Below, one piece after another: positions 47,114-56,653 of a DNA stretch of 64,000 nucleotides. Origin of the DNA: Paraburkholderia largidicola (GTDB lineage: Bacteria; Pseudomonadota; Gammaproteobacteria; Burkholderiales; Burkholderiaceae); NCBI RefSeq assembly GCF_013426895.1, contig NZ_AP023176.1, positions 1,984,001 through 2,048,000 on the forward strand. Direction: 5' to 3'. Position 1 is the stretch's first letter. The number at the start of each line of letters is the position of its first letter. A program made the position numbers and the translations under genes. The notes beneath the pieces are model-generated. The model did not search any database. It was not told the DNA's origin and worked only from the letters and a program-made list of their open reading frames with translations.

Positions 47114-47731
47114 TCACGTTTGGCTGAACGGCAGCGTGCTGGAGAACGCTTCGAGTTCCATTGCGCGCGCCGCCAGTCGAGCAAGCTTCGGGAATGCAGC
47201 CGGATTGACGACATCGGGCATCATCGCGAGCGATGCCGACTGGTATGTGATCACAACCAGTACGTCGGCTTGCGAGAGTGCGTCGCAGATCAGCCAGCCA
47301 TCGCCGGCTCTCGATTCGAGCATCGTGAATCCGGCAAGCGCCTGCTCGCGCAGCGATTCGGTAATCGACGCAATCTGGCGCTCGGGTGGGCGGATCGATT
47401 CGTCATAGATGTCGCTGAGCTTTCCGTAGATCGCCGAGGCGATGCCGATGAACTGCAACGCGTCGCGCCGTTGCGCGCCGCCTGTTGCGAGCAATGCGCG
47501 AGCGGGGCCGACCTGTTCGTGCAGATAGTCGATGATGCTGCCGCTGTCGTAGAGAATCTCGCCTTCGTCGAGCACGAGTGCCGGCACTTTCACCATCGGG
47601 CTGAACGGGCGAATGAGATCTTTCTGTTCATACGCGTGATAGGGCAAATGCTCGAAGGGTATGCCGAGCAGCTTCAACGTGATGCCGACCCGGCGCGTAT
47701 AGCCGGAAAACCATGGGCCAATAAGCTTCAT
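47114..47731 (-). CDS. Glutathione S-transferase
   Basis: A 205-residue GST. N-terminal thioredoxin fold starts MKLIGPWFSGYTRRVGITL, has KVPALVLDEGEILYDSGSII with cis-Pro and the DS glutathione contact, and a helical C-terminal domain with LICDALSQADVLVVITY. The ATG at 47731 is the only start giving a family-like N-terminus. Downstream of an SDR gene on the same strand (43 bp), so the two probably form an operon answering to the divergent LysR regulator. Confidence 0.9.
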   Translation of the reverse strand: MKLIGPWFSGYTRRVGITLKLLGIPFEHLPYHAYEQKDLIRPFSPMVKVPALVLDEGEILYDSGSIIDYLHEQVGPARALLATGGAQRRDALQFIGIASAIYGKLSDIYDESIRPPERQIASITESLREQALAGFTMLESRAGDGWLICDALSQADVLVVITYQSASLAMMPDVVNPAAFPKLARLAARAMELEAFSSTLPFSQT

Positions 47732-47774
47732 TGCTGATTCCTCGAAAAATTCAATGTAGTGGACGTCTGCGCGT

Positions 47775-48548
47775 TCAGAACGATTCCTTGAAGGGACGCA
47801 GATCGAGTTCATGCGTCCACGCCGAACGGTGCTGGACATGAAGCGACCAGAACGCATCGGCGATCGCGTCGATATCGAGCAGTCCGTCCTCGCCCTTATG
47901 CTTGACGTGCTCGGCGAAGCGCGTGTGCACGCGCTCCCCGTCGATGCCGCCGTCGATCACCACATGCGCGATGTGCAAGCCGAGCGGCCCGAATTCGCGC
48001 GCCATGCTTTGCGCGAGCATGCGCAGCCCCGCCTTGCTCGAGGCAAAGTGAGCGTAGTTCGGCATGCCGCGCAGCGCACCCGTCGCGCCGCTGAACAGAA
48101 TCGAGCCTCGCCCGAGCGGCGTAAAGCGCCGTGCAGCCTCGCGTCCTGCCAGAAATCCACCGAAGCAGTTCAGCCGCCAGAACGATTCGAAAACGTCGGC
48201 TTCCATCGTGCGCAGATCGAGCGGCTGATTGTTGCCCGCGTTGTACGCGATGAGATCCGCGCTGCCGCCGTTTTCGTCTGCCTGCATCGCGATATCGAAC
48301 AGCCGGATTACGTCGGCTTCGCGCGTCACGTCCATGACGACAGCGCTCGCCGAACCGCCCGCCTCGACGATGCGCTCACGCACGCGTTCGACCTTCGCTT
48401 CCGTGCGCCCCGCGATGATGACGTGGCGCCCCTCGGCGGCGAAGCGGCGCGACAGTCCCGCGCCGAGTCCGTGCTCGGGTCCGACTCCGATGACGACCGC
48501 TTTCGGGCGGTCCGCGACAGGCGTTGCTCCAGTGATAGACATGGACAT
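47775..48548 (-). CDS. Atypical SDR-superfamily protein without the catalytic tyrosine
   Basis: 257 residues. The Rossmann motif is VIGVGPEHGLG in place of TGxxxGIG, NAG is kept (AYNAGN), and where YxxxK is expected the sequence is FASSK, so the catalytic Tyr is Phe. A subgroup of SDRs shares this F-A-S-x-K pattern with VVIDGGID. The change looks subfamily-wide, not a fresh mutation. Dinucleotide binding is likely, reductase activity doubtful. Start at the ATG at 48548 after GGAAAGGGAAAG. Divergent from LysR at 48676 and followed by a GST. Confidence 0.85.
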   Translation of the reverse strand: MSMSITGATPVADRPKAVVIGVGPEHGLGAGLSRRFAAEGRHVIIAGRTEAKVERVRERIVEAGGSASAVVMDVTREADVIRLFDIAMQADENGGSADLIAYNAGNNQPLDLRTMEADVFESFWRLNCFGGFLAGREAARRFTPLGRGSILFSGATGALRGMPNYAHFASSKAGLRMLAQSMAREFGPLGLHIAHVVIDGGIDGERVHTRFAEHVKHKGEDGLLDIDAIADAFWSLHVQHRSAWTHELDLRPFKESF

Positions 48549-48629
48549 GGGTCTTTCCCTTTCCGACGATTGCAATGACTGAACGATACCTGGGGTGCTC
48601 GAAGGGATAAACCGCTGCTACGATTCCAC

Positions 48630-48651
48630 ATTGTTTCTCCCATGAAACAAT
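48630..48651. promoter_or_regulatory. LysR-type operator between the SDR and LysR genes
   Basis: ATTGTTTC-tcccat-GAAACAAT: perfect 8-bp arms with a T-N11-A core, 25 bp before the LysR GTG start and 82 bp before the SDR start. Position and symmetry fit a binding site for the divergent LysR protein. Confidence 0.7.
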
Positions 48652-48675
48652 GCAGACCGAGACAGGAGCGGGACC

Positions 48676-49608
48676 GTGGACAAGTTTCAGGCGATGCAGG
48701 CGTTCATCCGGGTGGTCGAAAGCGGCACCTTCACCAGGGCGGCGCAGATGCTCGATCTGCCGAAGACAGCGGTGAGCCGCCTGATCGCGTCGCTCGAAAT
48801 CGAACTGGGCACGAAGCTGCTCAACCGCACGACACGCAGGGTCTCGACGACGGCGGACGGCGCGGCCTATTACGAGCGCGCGCTGCAATTGATGGGCGAT
48901 CTCGCGGAGCTGGAAAGCTCGATGTCGCACGCGAAAAGCAATCCGCGCGGACGACTGCGTGTCGATCTGCCCGTGCCGTTAGGCTTGTCCGTGATCCTTC
49001 CGGCGCTGCCGACGTTCACCGCACGGTATCCGAACATCGAGTTTCATTTCGGGCTCAGCGACCGCCCCGTCGACCTCATTGCGGAGAACGTCGATTGCGT
49101 CGTGCGTGCGGGAGAGATCTTCGATCAGTCGCTGGCGGCACGGCAGATCGGCGCGGTCCGGCAGATTCTGTGCGCGACGCCAGCGTACTGGGACAGGCAC
49201 GGGCGGCCTTCGCATCCGTCGGATCTCGAACAGGGACACGTCGTCATTCGCACGATCGCGTCGCGCACCAACCGGCCCTTTCCGATCGTCGTGACAAAGG
49301 ATGGCCAGCGCATCGAGGTGCAGAACCGGCGCGCGCTCACGTCGAATGACATCATGGGGTGCCTGACGATGAGCCTCGCGGGTCTCGGCGTCGTGCATGC
49401 GTTGACGTTCTCCGCCAATACGCATCTTCGAAGCGGCGCGCTGGAAGCCGTCCTGAGCGACTGGGTCTCGGACCCCGTGCCCGTGTTCGTCGCGTATCAG
49501 CCCAACCGGCACCTGAGCACGAAGGTGCGGGTGTTCATCGACTGGCTGGCGGAACTGTTTGCGGGGAATGAATCGACGGCGAGAAGCGAGCGCGGTGTGG
49601 CACCGTAA
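48676..49608 (+). CDS. LysR-family transcriptional regulator
   Basis: 310 residues. The GTG start at 48676 follows CAGGAGCGGG. N-terminal winged HTH (MDKFQAMQAFIRVVESGTF; LPKTAVSRLIASLEIELG) and effector domain with DCVVRAGEIFDQS and SLAGLGVVHA. It closely resembles the CrgA/TarA-like group. Divergent from the SDR-GST pair with a symmetric operator between; it should control that operon and itself. Confidence 0.93.
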   Translation: MDKFQAMQAFIRVVESGTFTRAAQMLDLPKTAVSRLIASLEIELGTKLLNRTTRRVSTTADGAAYYERALQLMGDLAELESSMSHAKSNPRGRLRVDLPVPLGLSVILPALPTFTARYPNIEFHFGLSDRPVDLIAENVDCVVRAGEIFDQSLAARQIGAVRQILCATPAYWDRHGRPSHPSDLEQGHVVIRTIASRTNRPFPIVVTKDGQRIEVQNRRALTSNDIMGCLTMSLAGLGVVHALTFSANTHLRSGALEAVLSDWVSDPVPVFVAYQPNRHLSTKVRVFIDWLAELFAGNESTARSERGVAP

Positions 49609-49614
49609 GACCGA

Positions 49615-51450
49615 TCACGCATGCGCCCCCGCCGTGCGGCGCTCCTGACGCAGCAGCACATCGCGGTAAATGCCGGGCCGGGACGCAAGCTCCTGGGGCG
49701 CGCCATCATCGACCAGCCGCCCATGCTGGATCACCACGATACGATCGAAATTCTGCAACGTAGACAGACGGTGAGCGATCGCCACCACGGTGCGTCCCTT
49801 CATCAGCCGGTCCAGCGCGTCCTGAATCTTGGCTTCCGATTCACTGTCGAGCGCCGACGTCGCCTCGTCGAGCAGCAAAATAGGCGCGTTTTTCAGGAAC
49901 GCGCGTGCAATCGCGATGCGCTGCCGTTGTCCGCCGGACAGCCGCGTCCCACGCTCGCCAACATTGGTTTGCAAGCCGTCGGGCAACGAGCGGATCAGAT
50001 CGAGGCTATTGGCGTTCTCGCACGCTTGCAGCACTTCGTCTTCCGTCGCGTTGGGACGGCCGTAACGCAGGTTGTCGAGCAACGAACGATTGAACAGCGA
50101 GATATCCTGCGGCACGACGCCGACTGCGTCGTGCAGGCTGCCCAGGCTGATATCGCTCAGACGCTGGCCGGAAATACACACGGCGCCCAAACCTGGCGGC
50201 GGATCGAATGACCGTTGCAGCAGCGCGAGGATCGTGGTTTTGCCCGCGCCCGACGGCCCCACCAGACCCACGCGTTGCCCCGCATCGATATGAAGGCTGA
50301 AATGATCCAGCACGCGCCGGCGCCCGGGGTACGAAAACGTGACGTTCTCGAAGTCGATGTTCGCGTCGCGGACCTGCAAGGTCGGGACGCCAACCGTCTC
50401 TTCCATCTCGCGCGGCACGAGCAGCGATTGCGCGGCCTCGGCAAGCCGCGCCAGATGCTGGATCATGCCCACCAGCGCCACGGCAAGATCGCGCGTGCCG
50501 TGCAGAATCGCGAAACCGAGCGAACTGACCAGCACCACATCGCCCGTCGTCGCACGCTCCTGCGTCCACAGCCACAAAATCCAGCCGAGCAGGCAGCAGG
50601 ACAGCACCACCGTGATGAGCGCGTGCACCAGCCGGAGTTTTTCGAGGTGCCGCAGGCTTGCCTCGCGGGACACCATTTCCTGCTCGAGAAAGCTCCCGAT
50701 ACGCAGACATTCACGCGCCGTCGCAACAAAAGTGCGCACCGTCGCCATATTGCCGATCACGTCCACCATCTCGCCGTCGACGGACGCGGCGCGCGACGCG
50801 AAGTGCACGTGACGGTCGCCGCCCCGTTTCGCGAGCCAGAACAGAAAGGCGGTCATGCAGACGGAAATGGCGACGAGCGCAAGCGCCATCCACACGCTGA
50901 TCCAGCCGATCAACACAACCGACCCGATAACCGACAGCAGCGGCGGCAGCGCATTCCATGCCGTCAGATTCTCGATCGTGAACACGGCATTGGCCGTCGC
51001 GGAGATGCGGCTGGCGAGCGTGCCGGGCTGCACGTTCGAGAAATAGCCTGTCGAATGGCCGATCAGATAGCCGAACAGTTCGCGCCGCACGTCGCCTGTG
51101 ACTTCGACGAAAGTCCGCACGCTGGCCCAGCCCGCGACCCGCCAGAACAGATTGTCGGCGAACAGCAGCCCGAGGATGACAAGAAACGCATGCACCACGT
51201 TCGCGGGATGTTCGCGGCCAGTGGGCAGCGCGTCGATGAGATTCCGGATGGCGAACTGGGACCCGAGCGAGCAACCGACAGCGGCAACGATGCACAAGAC
51301 AACGACCGCGTGTTGCGCCGGATGCAGGCGAACGTAGCGGAACAACAGGCTCACGGGACTGGACGCGTAACCCGCAAGCTCCTTGACGCGCCGCCCGCGC
51401 GTGCGCACGGCTGGCGCGACGCCCGCCGCCTCTGAACTCGGCATACCCAT
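49615..51450 (-). CDS. ABC exporter-type half-transporter (MsbA/lipid or drug exporter-like)
   Basis: 611 residues from the ATG at 51450. An N-terminal six-helix transmembrane domain (residues about 40-330) precedes the nucleotide-binding domain with Walker A GPSGAGKTT, Q-loop VPQDISLF, signature LSGGQRQR, Walker B ILLLDEATSALD and the His switch AHRLST. Works as a homodimer or with a partner not in the window. The substrate could be lipid, peptide or drug. It is convergent with LysR (6-bp gap) and downstream of the hydrolase gene cluster but separately started. Confidence 0.9.
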   Translation of the reverse strand: MGMPSSEAAGVAPAVRTRGRRVKELAGYASSPVSLLFRYVRLHPAQHAVVVLCIVAAVGCSLGSQFAIRNLIDALPTGREHPANVVHAFLVILGLLFADNLFWRVAGWASVRTFVEVTGDVRRELFGYLIGHSTGYFSNVQPGTLASRISATANAVFTIENLTAWNALPPLLSVIGSVVLIGWISVWMALALVAISVCMTAFLFWLAKRGGDRHVHFASRAASVDGEMVDVIGNMATVRTFVATARECLRIGSFLEQEMVSREASLRHLEKLRLVHALITVVLSCCLLGWILWLWTQERATTGDVVLVSSLGFAILHGTRDLAVALVGMIQHLARLAEAAQSLLVPREMEETVGVPTLQVRDANIDFENVTFSYPGRRRVLDHFSLHIDAGQRVGLVGPSGAGKTTILALLQRSFDPPPGLGAVCISGQRLSDISLGSLHDAVGVVPQDISLFNRSLLDNLRYGRPNATEDEVLQACENANSLDLIRSLPDGLQTNVGERGTRLSGGQRQRIAIARAFLKNAPILLLDEATSALDSESEAKIQDALDRLMKGRTVVAIAHRLSTLQNFDRIVVIQHGRLVDDGAPQELASRPGIYRDVLLRQERRTAGAHA

Positions 51451-51619
51451 TGTGGACCGCTCCGGTGTTCCGCCTCGATGAAACGAATCGTCGAACGCGC
51501 GAATAGTCGAACGACTCTTCTGCCGACCAAGGCGACGCATCGGTCAAGCATACGCTGTTCCCGCGCCTTGACGCGGATGGCGAAACAATGGGGGCCGGGA
51601 AGGCGCGGCGTCGCGCGCG

Positions 51620-52516
51620 TCACAGACGGTAAACACGCTCCGCATTGTCGTGAAAGAGCGCCGCGCGTTCCTGCGGCGAAAAGTCTTTCGTAATGGTTTT
51701 GAATGCGTTGAACACGTCGTCGTAACTGCTGAAAAGCTTATCGACGGGAAAATTGCTCGCGAACAGACAACGCTCCACACCGAATGCTTCGATTGCGTGC
51801 AGCACGAACGGGCGGATACTGTCGACGGTCCATTTCCAGTCGCCCATGCCAAGACCAGAAATCTTGCATGACACGTTGGGCGCGGACGCCAGCAGCTTCA
51901 TCGCTTTCTTCCATGCTTCGATTTCTTCCGGCGAGCGGTCGACGGGCATGCCCGTGTGATTCAGCACGATCGGCGTATCCGGAAAATCGCGCGCCAGCGC
52001 AACGGCTTCTTCCATCTGCGTGTAGTACAGCTGCAAATCGAACGACAGGTTATAGCGCTTGAGCAGTGCATAGCCGCTGCGCCATTGCCCGTCGCTCATC
52101 AGATGCGGGCTGTCGATGAACGTCTTCACCGGGTCGCGATGGAAGTTCAGGCATTGGCGGATGCCGCGCACATTCGGAAATTCGCAATGCGCTTCGATCA
52201 CCGCCTGCGCATTGGCAGAAGACAGATCCGCAAACCCGACGATGCCATGCGGATACCCATGCGTGTCAGCGACGGATTGCAGCCAGCGTGTTTCGGCGAC
52301 AGGGTCGTTATGGTCGTACTCGACCTGCAGATGCACCGTCTTCACCACGTTTTGATTCTTGATGTCGGCCAGAAAGTCGTCGATCAGATAATCCTTGCGT
52401 ATCGCCGAATAGTCGCCGAACACGCGATCGAGCATCGGCCCCTGCAGCCACGGGTAATTCCCTGTCTTCAGATCATAGAGGTGGTGGTGCGGATCGATGA
52501 TGGGCAGATTGTCCAC
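51620..52516 (-). CDS. COG3618-type amidohydrolase (lactonase-like, TIM barrel)
   Basis: 298 residues from a GTG at 52516 with a CGGAG ribosome site. Metal-ligand motif DPHHHLYD at residues 8-15, another His in LNHTGMPVD and the Asp in LFASNFPVDK follow the amidohydrolase-2 pattern of L-fuconolactonase and 2-pyrone-4,6-dicarboxylate hydrolase relatives. Sugar lactone hydrolysis would fit the adjacent RbsBCA-like sugar importer. 73 bp downstream of the binding-protein gene and the last gene of that operon. Confidence 0.88.
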   Translation of the reverse strand: MDNLPIIDPHHHLYDLKTGNYPWLQGPMLDRVFGDYSAIRKDYLIDDFLADIKNQNVVKTVHLQVEYDHNDPVAETRWLQSVADTHGYPHGIVGFADLSSANAQAVIEAHCEFPNVRGIRQCLNFHRDPVKTFIDSPHLMSDGQWRSGYALLKRYNLSFDLQLYYTQMEEAVALARDFPDTPIVLNHTGMPVDRSPEEIEAWKKAMKLLASAPNVSCKISGLGMGDWKWTVDSIRPFVLHAIEAFGVERCLFASNFPVDKLFSSYDDVFNAFKTITKDFSPQERAALFHDNAERVYRL

Positions 52517-52589
52517 GGTATCTCCGGTATGACGAATTCATTCGCAACGCAATGCCGCCCATACGGGCGGCATGCCTCTCAGGTCCTGC

Positions 52590-53606
52590 TCAATAATTGC
52601 CGGCCGACGGCGGATACACGCGCTTCACGGTCGCCTGCGCATCGGGATGATCGATCGTGTCCTTCGTCACGAGCGGTTCCTTCAGCGCCAGTTCCTGCGT
52701 GGTCGGCTTGTGGTTCAGCGCGTTGAATACCTGTGTGGTGGCGTCGATGCCCTGGCCGACGGCTTCCTGCAGGAAAATGCCCTGAATCGAGCCGTCGCGC
52801 AGCAGGCGTATCGTCGTCGGGCTGCCGTCCGCTGTCACGACGGCCACTTTCCCCGTCATGCCGCGCGTTTGCAACGCCTTCGCCGCACCTGTCGCCGCTT
52901 CGTCGTACATGCCGTAGATCGCCTTCACGTCCGGGTGCGCGGTGAGAATGTCGTTCGCTTGCGAAACCGCTTCGTTGACAGTCAGGCCATGCGTTTCCAG
53001 CACCTGAACGAGATCGCAGCCATCGGCCTTGAACGATTCCTTCGCGCCCTTCATGTACTTCTGCGCATTCTCGCGATCCTGCGGCAGCGACAGCATGGCG
53101 ATCTTGTTGCCGCCGCGCTCCTTCGCGAGCTTGCAGACGAAAGACCCTTGCGCCTTGCCCGTTTCATAGTTGTTCGCCGTGACGGCCGACGTGAAATCGG
53201 TCTGCCCCGCCTGCGGCCCGATGCCCGTGAAGGCGATCGGCACGGACTTCTCCTTCAGCAGACGCAACACGGGTGGCGTGCTCGTCGAACTGACCGGTCC
53301 CATCACGATTGCATCGACGCCGCGCGTCAGTGCGGTTCGAACATTGTCCATCTGCTTGGCGGGCGAGTTCTCGGACGTGAGTTCGACGTAGTTCATGCCG
53401 AGTTCCTTGGCGCGCTGCTTGACGCCGTACGCGACCCATTGCCAGTACGAAATATCCAGTGAGGGCGCGATATAGGCGACCGTCTTCTTCGCCTGGGCGA
53501 ACACCGGCTGCGCGGTCATCGTTGCAGCCAGCAGAACGGCTGCCGCCATCACCCGGCCGAGTGGCTTTCGCGCGCCGCCGGCCTGCTTCGTTGCGATCGT
53601 GATCAT
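52590..53606 (-). CDS. Sugar ABC transporter periplasmic binding protein (RbsB-like)
   Basis: 338 residues. The signal peptide extends to about residue 37 ([12 protein letters not shown]). The type I periplasmic-binding fold follows, with [20 protein letters not shown] and the hinge region [29 protein letters not shown] lies before the ATG at 53606. CUT2-family binding protein for a monosaccharide or related compound. Operon order is ATPase-permease-binding protein-hydrolase. Confidence 0.92.
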   Translation of the reverse strand: MITIATKQAGGARKPLGRVMAAAVLLAATMTAQPVFAQAKKTVAYIAPSLDISYWQWVAYGVKQRAKELGMNYVELTSENSPAKQMDNVRTALTRGVDAIVMGPVSSTSTPPVLRLLKEKSVPIAFTGIGPQAGQTDFTSAVTANNYETGKAQGSFVCKLAKERGGNKIAMLSLPQDRENAQKYMKGAKESFKADGCDLVQVLETHGLTVNEAVSQANDILTAHPDVKAIYGMYDEAATGAAKALQTRGMTGKVAVVTADGSPTTIRLLRDGSIQGIFLQEAVGQGIDATTQVFNALNHKPTTQELALKEPLVTKDTIDHPDAQATVKRVYPPSAGNY

Positions 53607-53637
53607 GTTTGTCTCCTTGAACCTTGTTGGCCGCGGC

Positions 53638-54636
53638 TTAACGCCGTGCTTTGGTGATGCGGTCGACGAGCACCGCGATAAGAATGACGATCCCCGTGAC
53701 GGTGCCTTGCCAGAAGCTGTTCACACCGATCAGGTTTGCGCCGTTCTGAATGATCGTGATCATCAGCGAGCCGAGCAGCGCGCCGATGGCCGAACCCGTG
53801 CCGCCGAACAGGCTCGCGCCGCCGATCACGACGGCCGCGATCGCCTGCAGCATGAGGCTCGAACCCGCCGTCGCCTCCGCATTGCTGATGTACGAAACGC
53901 TGACGATGCCCGCAAACGATGCGAACAGCCCCGACAGCAGATACGCCGCCAGTCGCACGCGATTGACGGGAATGCCGATCACGCGCGCCGACGAACTGCT
54001 GCTGCCCACGGCATACAGCCAGCGGCCTGCCACGACCTTGCGCAGGCAGAATTCGATCGCGACGAGCAACAGCACGCACCACAGCGCGTAGTTCGGCAAG
54101 CCGGGAATCAGCGAGCCGGAGTTGAGCAGCCAGTAGTTGGGATCGGAGATCGGCAGCGAATGGCCGTCCGTGACGATGAACGACAGGCTGCCCGCAATCG
54201 CATAGGTGCTGAGCGTGACGACGAACGGCGCCAGGCCGACGAACGTGACCAGCGCACCATTGATGAGGCCGATTACGAGACCGACCGACAGCCCCGCAAG
54301 GCTGCTGGCAATGGCGCCGAACCCGTGCGCCATCGCAAGCCCCGTCACCATGCCCGTCAGCGAGAACACCGAGCCGACGGACAAATCGATGCCGCCCGTG
54401 ATGATGACGAGCAGCACGCCGAACGCCATGATGACGAGCGGCGCGGCGGCCTGCGAAACGTTCGCGATGTTGCCGCCCGACAGCGCGGCGGGCACGACCA
54501 TGCCGACGGCCAGCTCGATGATGATGATCGCAATGGCGATCGCGATTTCGGTGCGATACGTCGACAGCAGCCGCCGTCCCGCCCTGCCCGGCTGGCGGCG
54601 CTCGCTTGCGATCGTGTGAGTGGTGGCTGTCTTCAT
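53638..54636 (-). CDS. Sugar ABC transporter permease (RbsC-like)
   Basis: 332 residues with 8-10 hydrophobic segments and the RbsC/XylH-type signatures [31 protein letters not shown] and [23 protein letters not shown] at 54636 after CCGGAGAC. Forms the channel of the CUT2 importer with the ATPase at 54697 and the binding protein at 52590. Confidence 0.93.
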   Translation of the reverse strand: MKTATTHTIASERRQPGRAGRRLLSTYRTEIAIAIAIIIIELAVGMVVPAALSGGNIANVSQAAAPLVIMAFGVLLVIITGGIDLSVGSVFSLTGMVTGLAMAHGFGAIASSLAGLSVGLVIGLINGALVTFVGLAPFVVTLSTYAIAGSLSFIVTDGHSLPISDPNYWLLNSGSLIPGLPNYALWCVLLLVAIEFCLRKVVAGRWLYAVGSSSSSARVIGIPVNRVRLAAYLLSGLFASFAGIVSVSYISNAEATAGSSLMLQAIAAVVIGGASLFGGTGSAIGALLGSLMITIIQNGANLIGVNSFWQGTVTGIVILIAVLVDRITKARR

Positions 54637-54696
54637 GAGTGTCTCCGGATTGGTATGCGTGTGGCGTTCAGGTGCCGCACATCAGGTGCGCCGTCT

Positions 54697-56223
54697 TCAG
54701 GCAGCCATGCCCGTCGCGCTGGCGAGCCTGGTTTCGTTGACGTCGGAGTGAGTCAGCACGCCCGTCGGATGTCCGTCGAGATCGAAGGCAAGCACCGTGT
54801 CGCATAGCTCGACCAGTTCGACGTACTCCGTCGACCACCAGACGACGGCCGTGCCCTGCGACGCCATCTTGCGAATCAGTGCGTAGATCTCGCGCTTGGT
54901 GCGAATGTCGACGCCGCGCGTCGGTTCTTCGAGCACCAGCAGCTTCGGCTTGAGGGGTAGCCACCGGGCGACGAGCAGCTTCTGCTGGGTGCCGCCGCTC
55001 AGTGTCGACGGCAAGTCCCACAGCGAGCCCGCGCGAATGTTCAGTGCTTCGAGCAGCCGCGTGCCCTGTTGCACTTCCTGGTTGCGCGCCACGCTGCGCC
55101 GCTCGACGATGCGCTGCGCCGCGACCAGGTTGTCGACGATGGGCAGCGTTTCGAGGATGCCTTTGTTCGCGCGGTCGCCGGAGATGAAGCCGACGCCGTC
55201 GCGGGCCGCCGCCGAAGGACTCGCGTAACGCATCGGCGCGCCGTTGCGGCGGACGTCCCAATCATTCCCGGCCGCAAGGCCGGTGAGCGCGTTGATCAGC
55301 GCGGATGGGCCAGTCGGCGCGCCCGCCAGCCCGACGATCGAACCACGGCGGATCTCGACGCGTATGCCCGCCTGTTCGATCGTGATGGCATCGCCTTGCG
55401 AAAGACTCAGCGTCGCGCCCGCTTCGGACTTGATCTGCATGGCGTCTGCCGCCGCAGCGCCCGCATGCTCGTCTGGCTCGACGCTCTGTCCCATGCATTC
55501 GACGATTTCGCTGTCGGTGATTGCGTCGAGCGCGGCACGGTCGACAGCCGTCTTGCCGTCGCGGATGATCGTGCAGACATCGGCGATCTGACGGATCTCG
55601 CGCATCCGGTGCGATACGAACAGCACGGCAAGACCTGTGTCGGCGATCAACCTGCGAATGACGGCGAACAGGCGCCCCGTCTCCGCGGCCGTCAGATTGG
55701 CCGTGGGCTCGTCGAGCAACAGCAGCCGCGCGCCCGAACCGAGCGCACGCGCAATTTCGACGAGTTGCCGCTCATGCAAGGTCAGCTCGCCAACCAGACG
55801 TCCAACGGATTCGCGAGCGAAATGCGGGTCGATCAGCGACAACGCATCGACGGCCAGCGCCTTCGACGACCGCTCGCTATACATGCGTGTCGCGCGCCGC
55901 AAACGCGGCATCGCGATGTTTTCGGCAACGGACAGATGCGGCAGCAACGCCAGCTCCTGATTCACGACGGCAATCGCGCCCGCATCGACATGCGCGGCAA
56001 CGGACGCGCCGAGATCCTGTCCGTCGAATTCGAGGGTGCCGCCATCGCGTTCGTGCTGGCCCGAGATGATCTTGATGAAGGTGGATTTGCCCGCGCCGTT
56101 GCCGCCGAGAAAGGCGTGCACTTCACCGGGCGCGATCGACAGATCGAAGCCTCGCAAGACGGTCGTCGGGCCGAAGCTCTTGACGATGGAACGTGCAGAC
56201 AGCAGGAATGGCGGTTGAGCCAT
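54697..56223 (-). CDS. Sugar ABC transporter ATP-binding protein (RbsA/XylG-like, two domains)
   Basis: 508 residues from the ATG at 56223. The first ABC domain is complete: Walker A GGNGAGKST, Walker B LLLLDEPTANLT, switch VSHRM. In the second domain the Walker A is lost (GAPTGPSALINAL) while the signature-like LSGGTQQK and Walker B VLEEPTRGVD remain. RbsA-type second domains are often degenerate, but this one is more so than usual. First gene of the minus-strand transporter operon. Confidence 0.92.
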   Translation of the reverse strand: MAQPPFLLSARSIVKSFGPTTVLRGFDLSIAPGEVHAFLGGNGAGKSTFIKIISGQHERDGGTLEFDGQDLGASVAAHVDAGAIAVVNQELALLPHLSVAENIAMPRLRRATRMYSERSSKALAVDALSLIDPHFARESVGRLVGELTLHERQLVEIARALGSGARLLLLDEPTANLTAAETGRLFAVIRRLIADTGLAVLFVSHRMREIRQIADVCTIIRDGKTAVDRAALDAITDSEIVECMGQSVEPDEHAGAAAADAMQIKSEAGATLSLSQGDAITIEQAGIRVEIRRGSIVGLAGAPTGPSALINALTGLAAGNDWDVRRNGAPMRYASPSAAARDGVGFISGDRANKGILETLPIVDNLVAAQRIVERRSVARNQEVQQGTRLLEALNIRAGSLWDLPSTLSGGTQQKLLVARWLPLKPKLLVLEEPTRGVDIRTKREIYALIRKMASQGTAVVWWSTEYVELVELCDTVLAFDLDGHPTGVLTHSDVNETRLASATGMAA

Positions 56224-56653
56224 GTCGATTCTCCCGGCGCGATACGAAACGCGCGCGCGGCATGAGGCCGGTGCGGCGTGCACAGATGGAAAGAAGGAGG
56301 AAGACGTACGCGACAGGCAGCGCGCGGACGCGGATCGAACCTTGCTTGCTTAAAGGATGTAGCGCAGGACGCGACGCCCGATACAACGTCGGATGGGCGA
56401 TCGCCGTAATCGCGCGGGAAGAGGGAAAAACGGATAATGCATTGCTGTCTCCTGTGTCGACCGGCATCGGTCATCGCAGTGGTGCACTGCGCCATGCCGG
56501 TCTGAGGTGGAAGCGTGAAGCCTTCCAGCCTGCCGCATCGTGGGTCCCTGCTGTCATGCATCACGGACCTGTGCGGCTTGTCGACAGAATGGCAGCGCCT
56601 GTCACTCGCAAACAAGGCGGTTTCGTTCAACTACAACTGAAAAAAATTTCACT
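56224..56653. other. Divergent promoter region between the sugar ABC operon and LysR
   Basis: 430 bp without a supported gene. A TTCA-actacaac-TGAA pattern about 20 bp before the LysR start is a weak candidate for autoregulation. Nothing else stands out. Confidence 0.45.

Noticed and set aside
50215..51435. 406-codon plus-strand frame
   Set aside because: Antisense to the ABC exporter gene; no recognisable motifs.
53599..56265. Two long plus-strand frames (53599-54807 and 55069-56265)
   Set aside because: Both are antisense to the RbsC/RbsA-like genes and consist of Arg/Asp/Ala-rich sequence.
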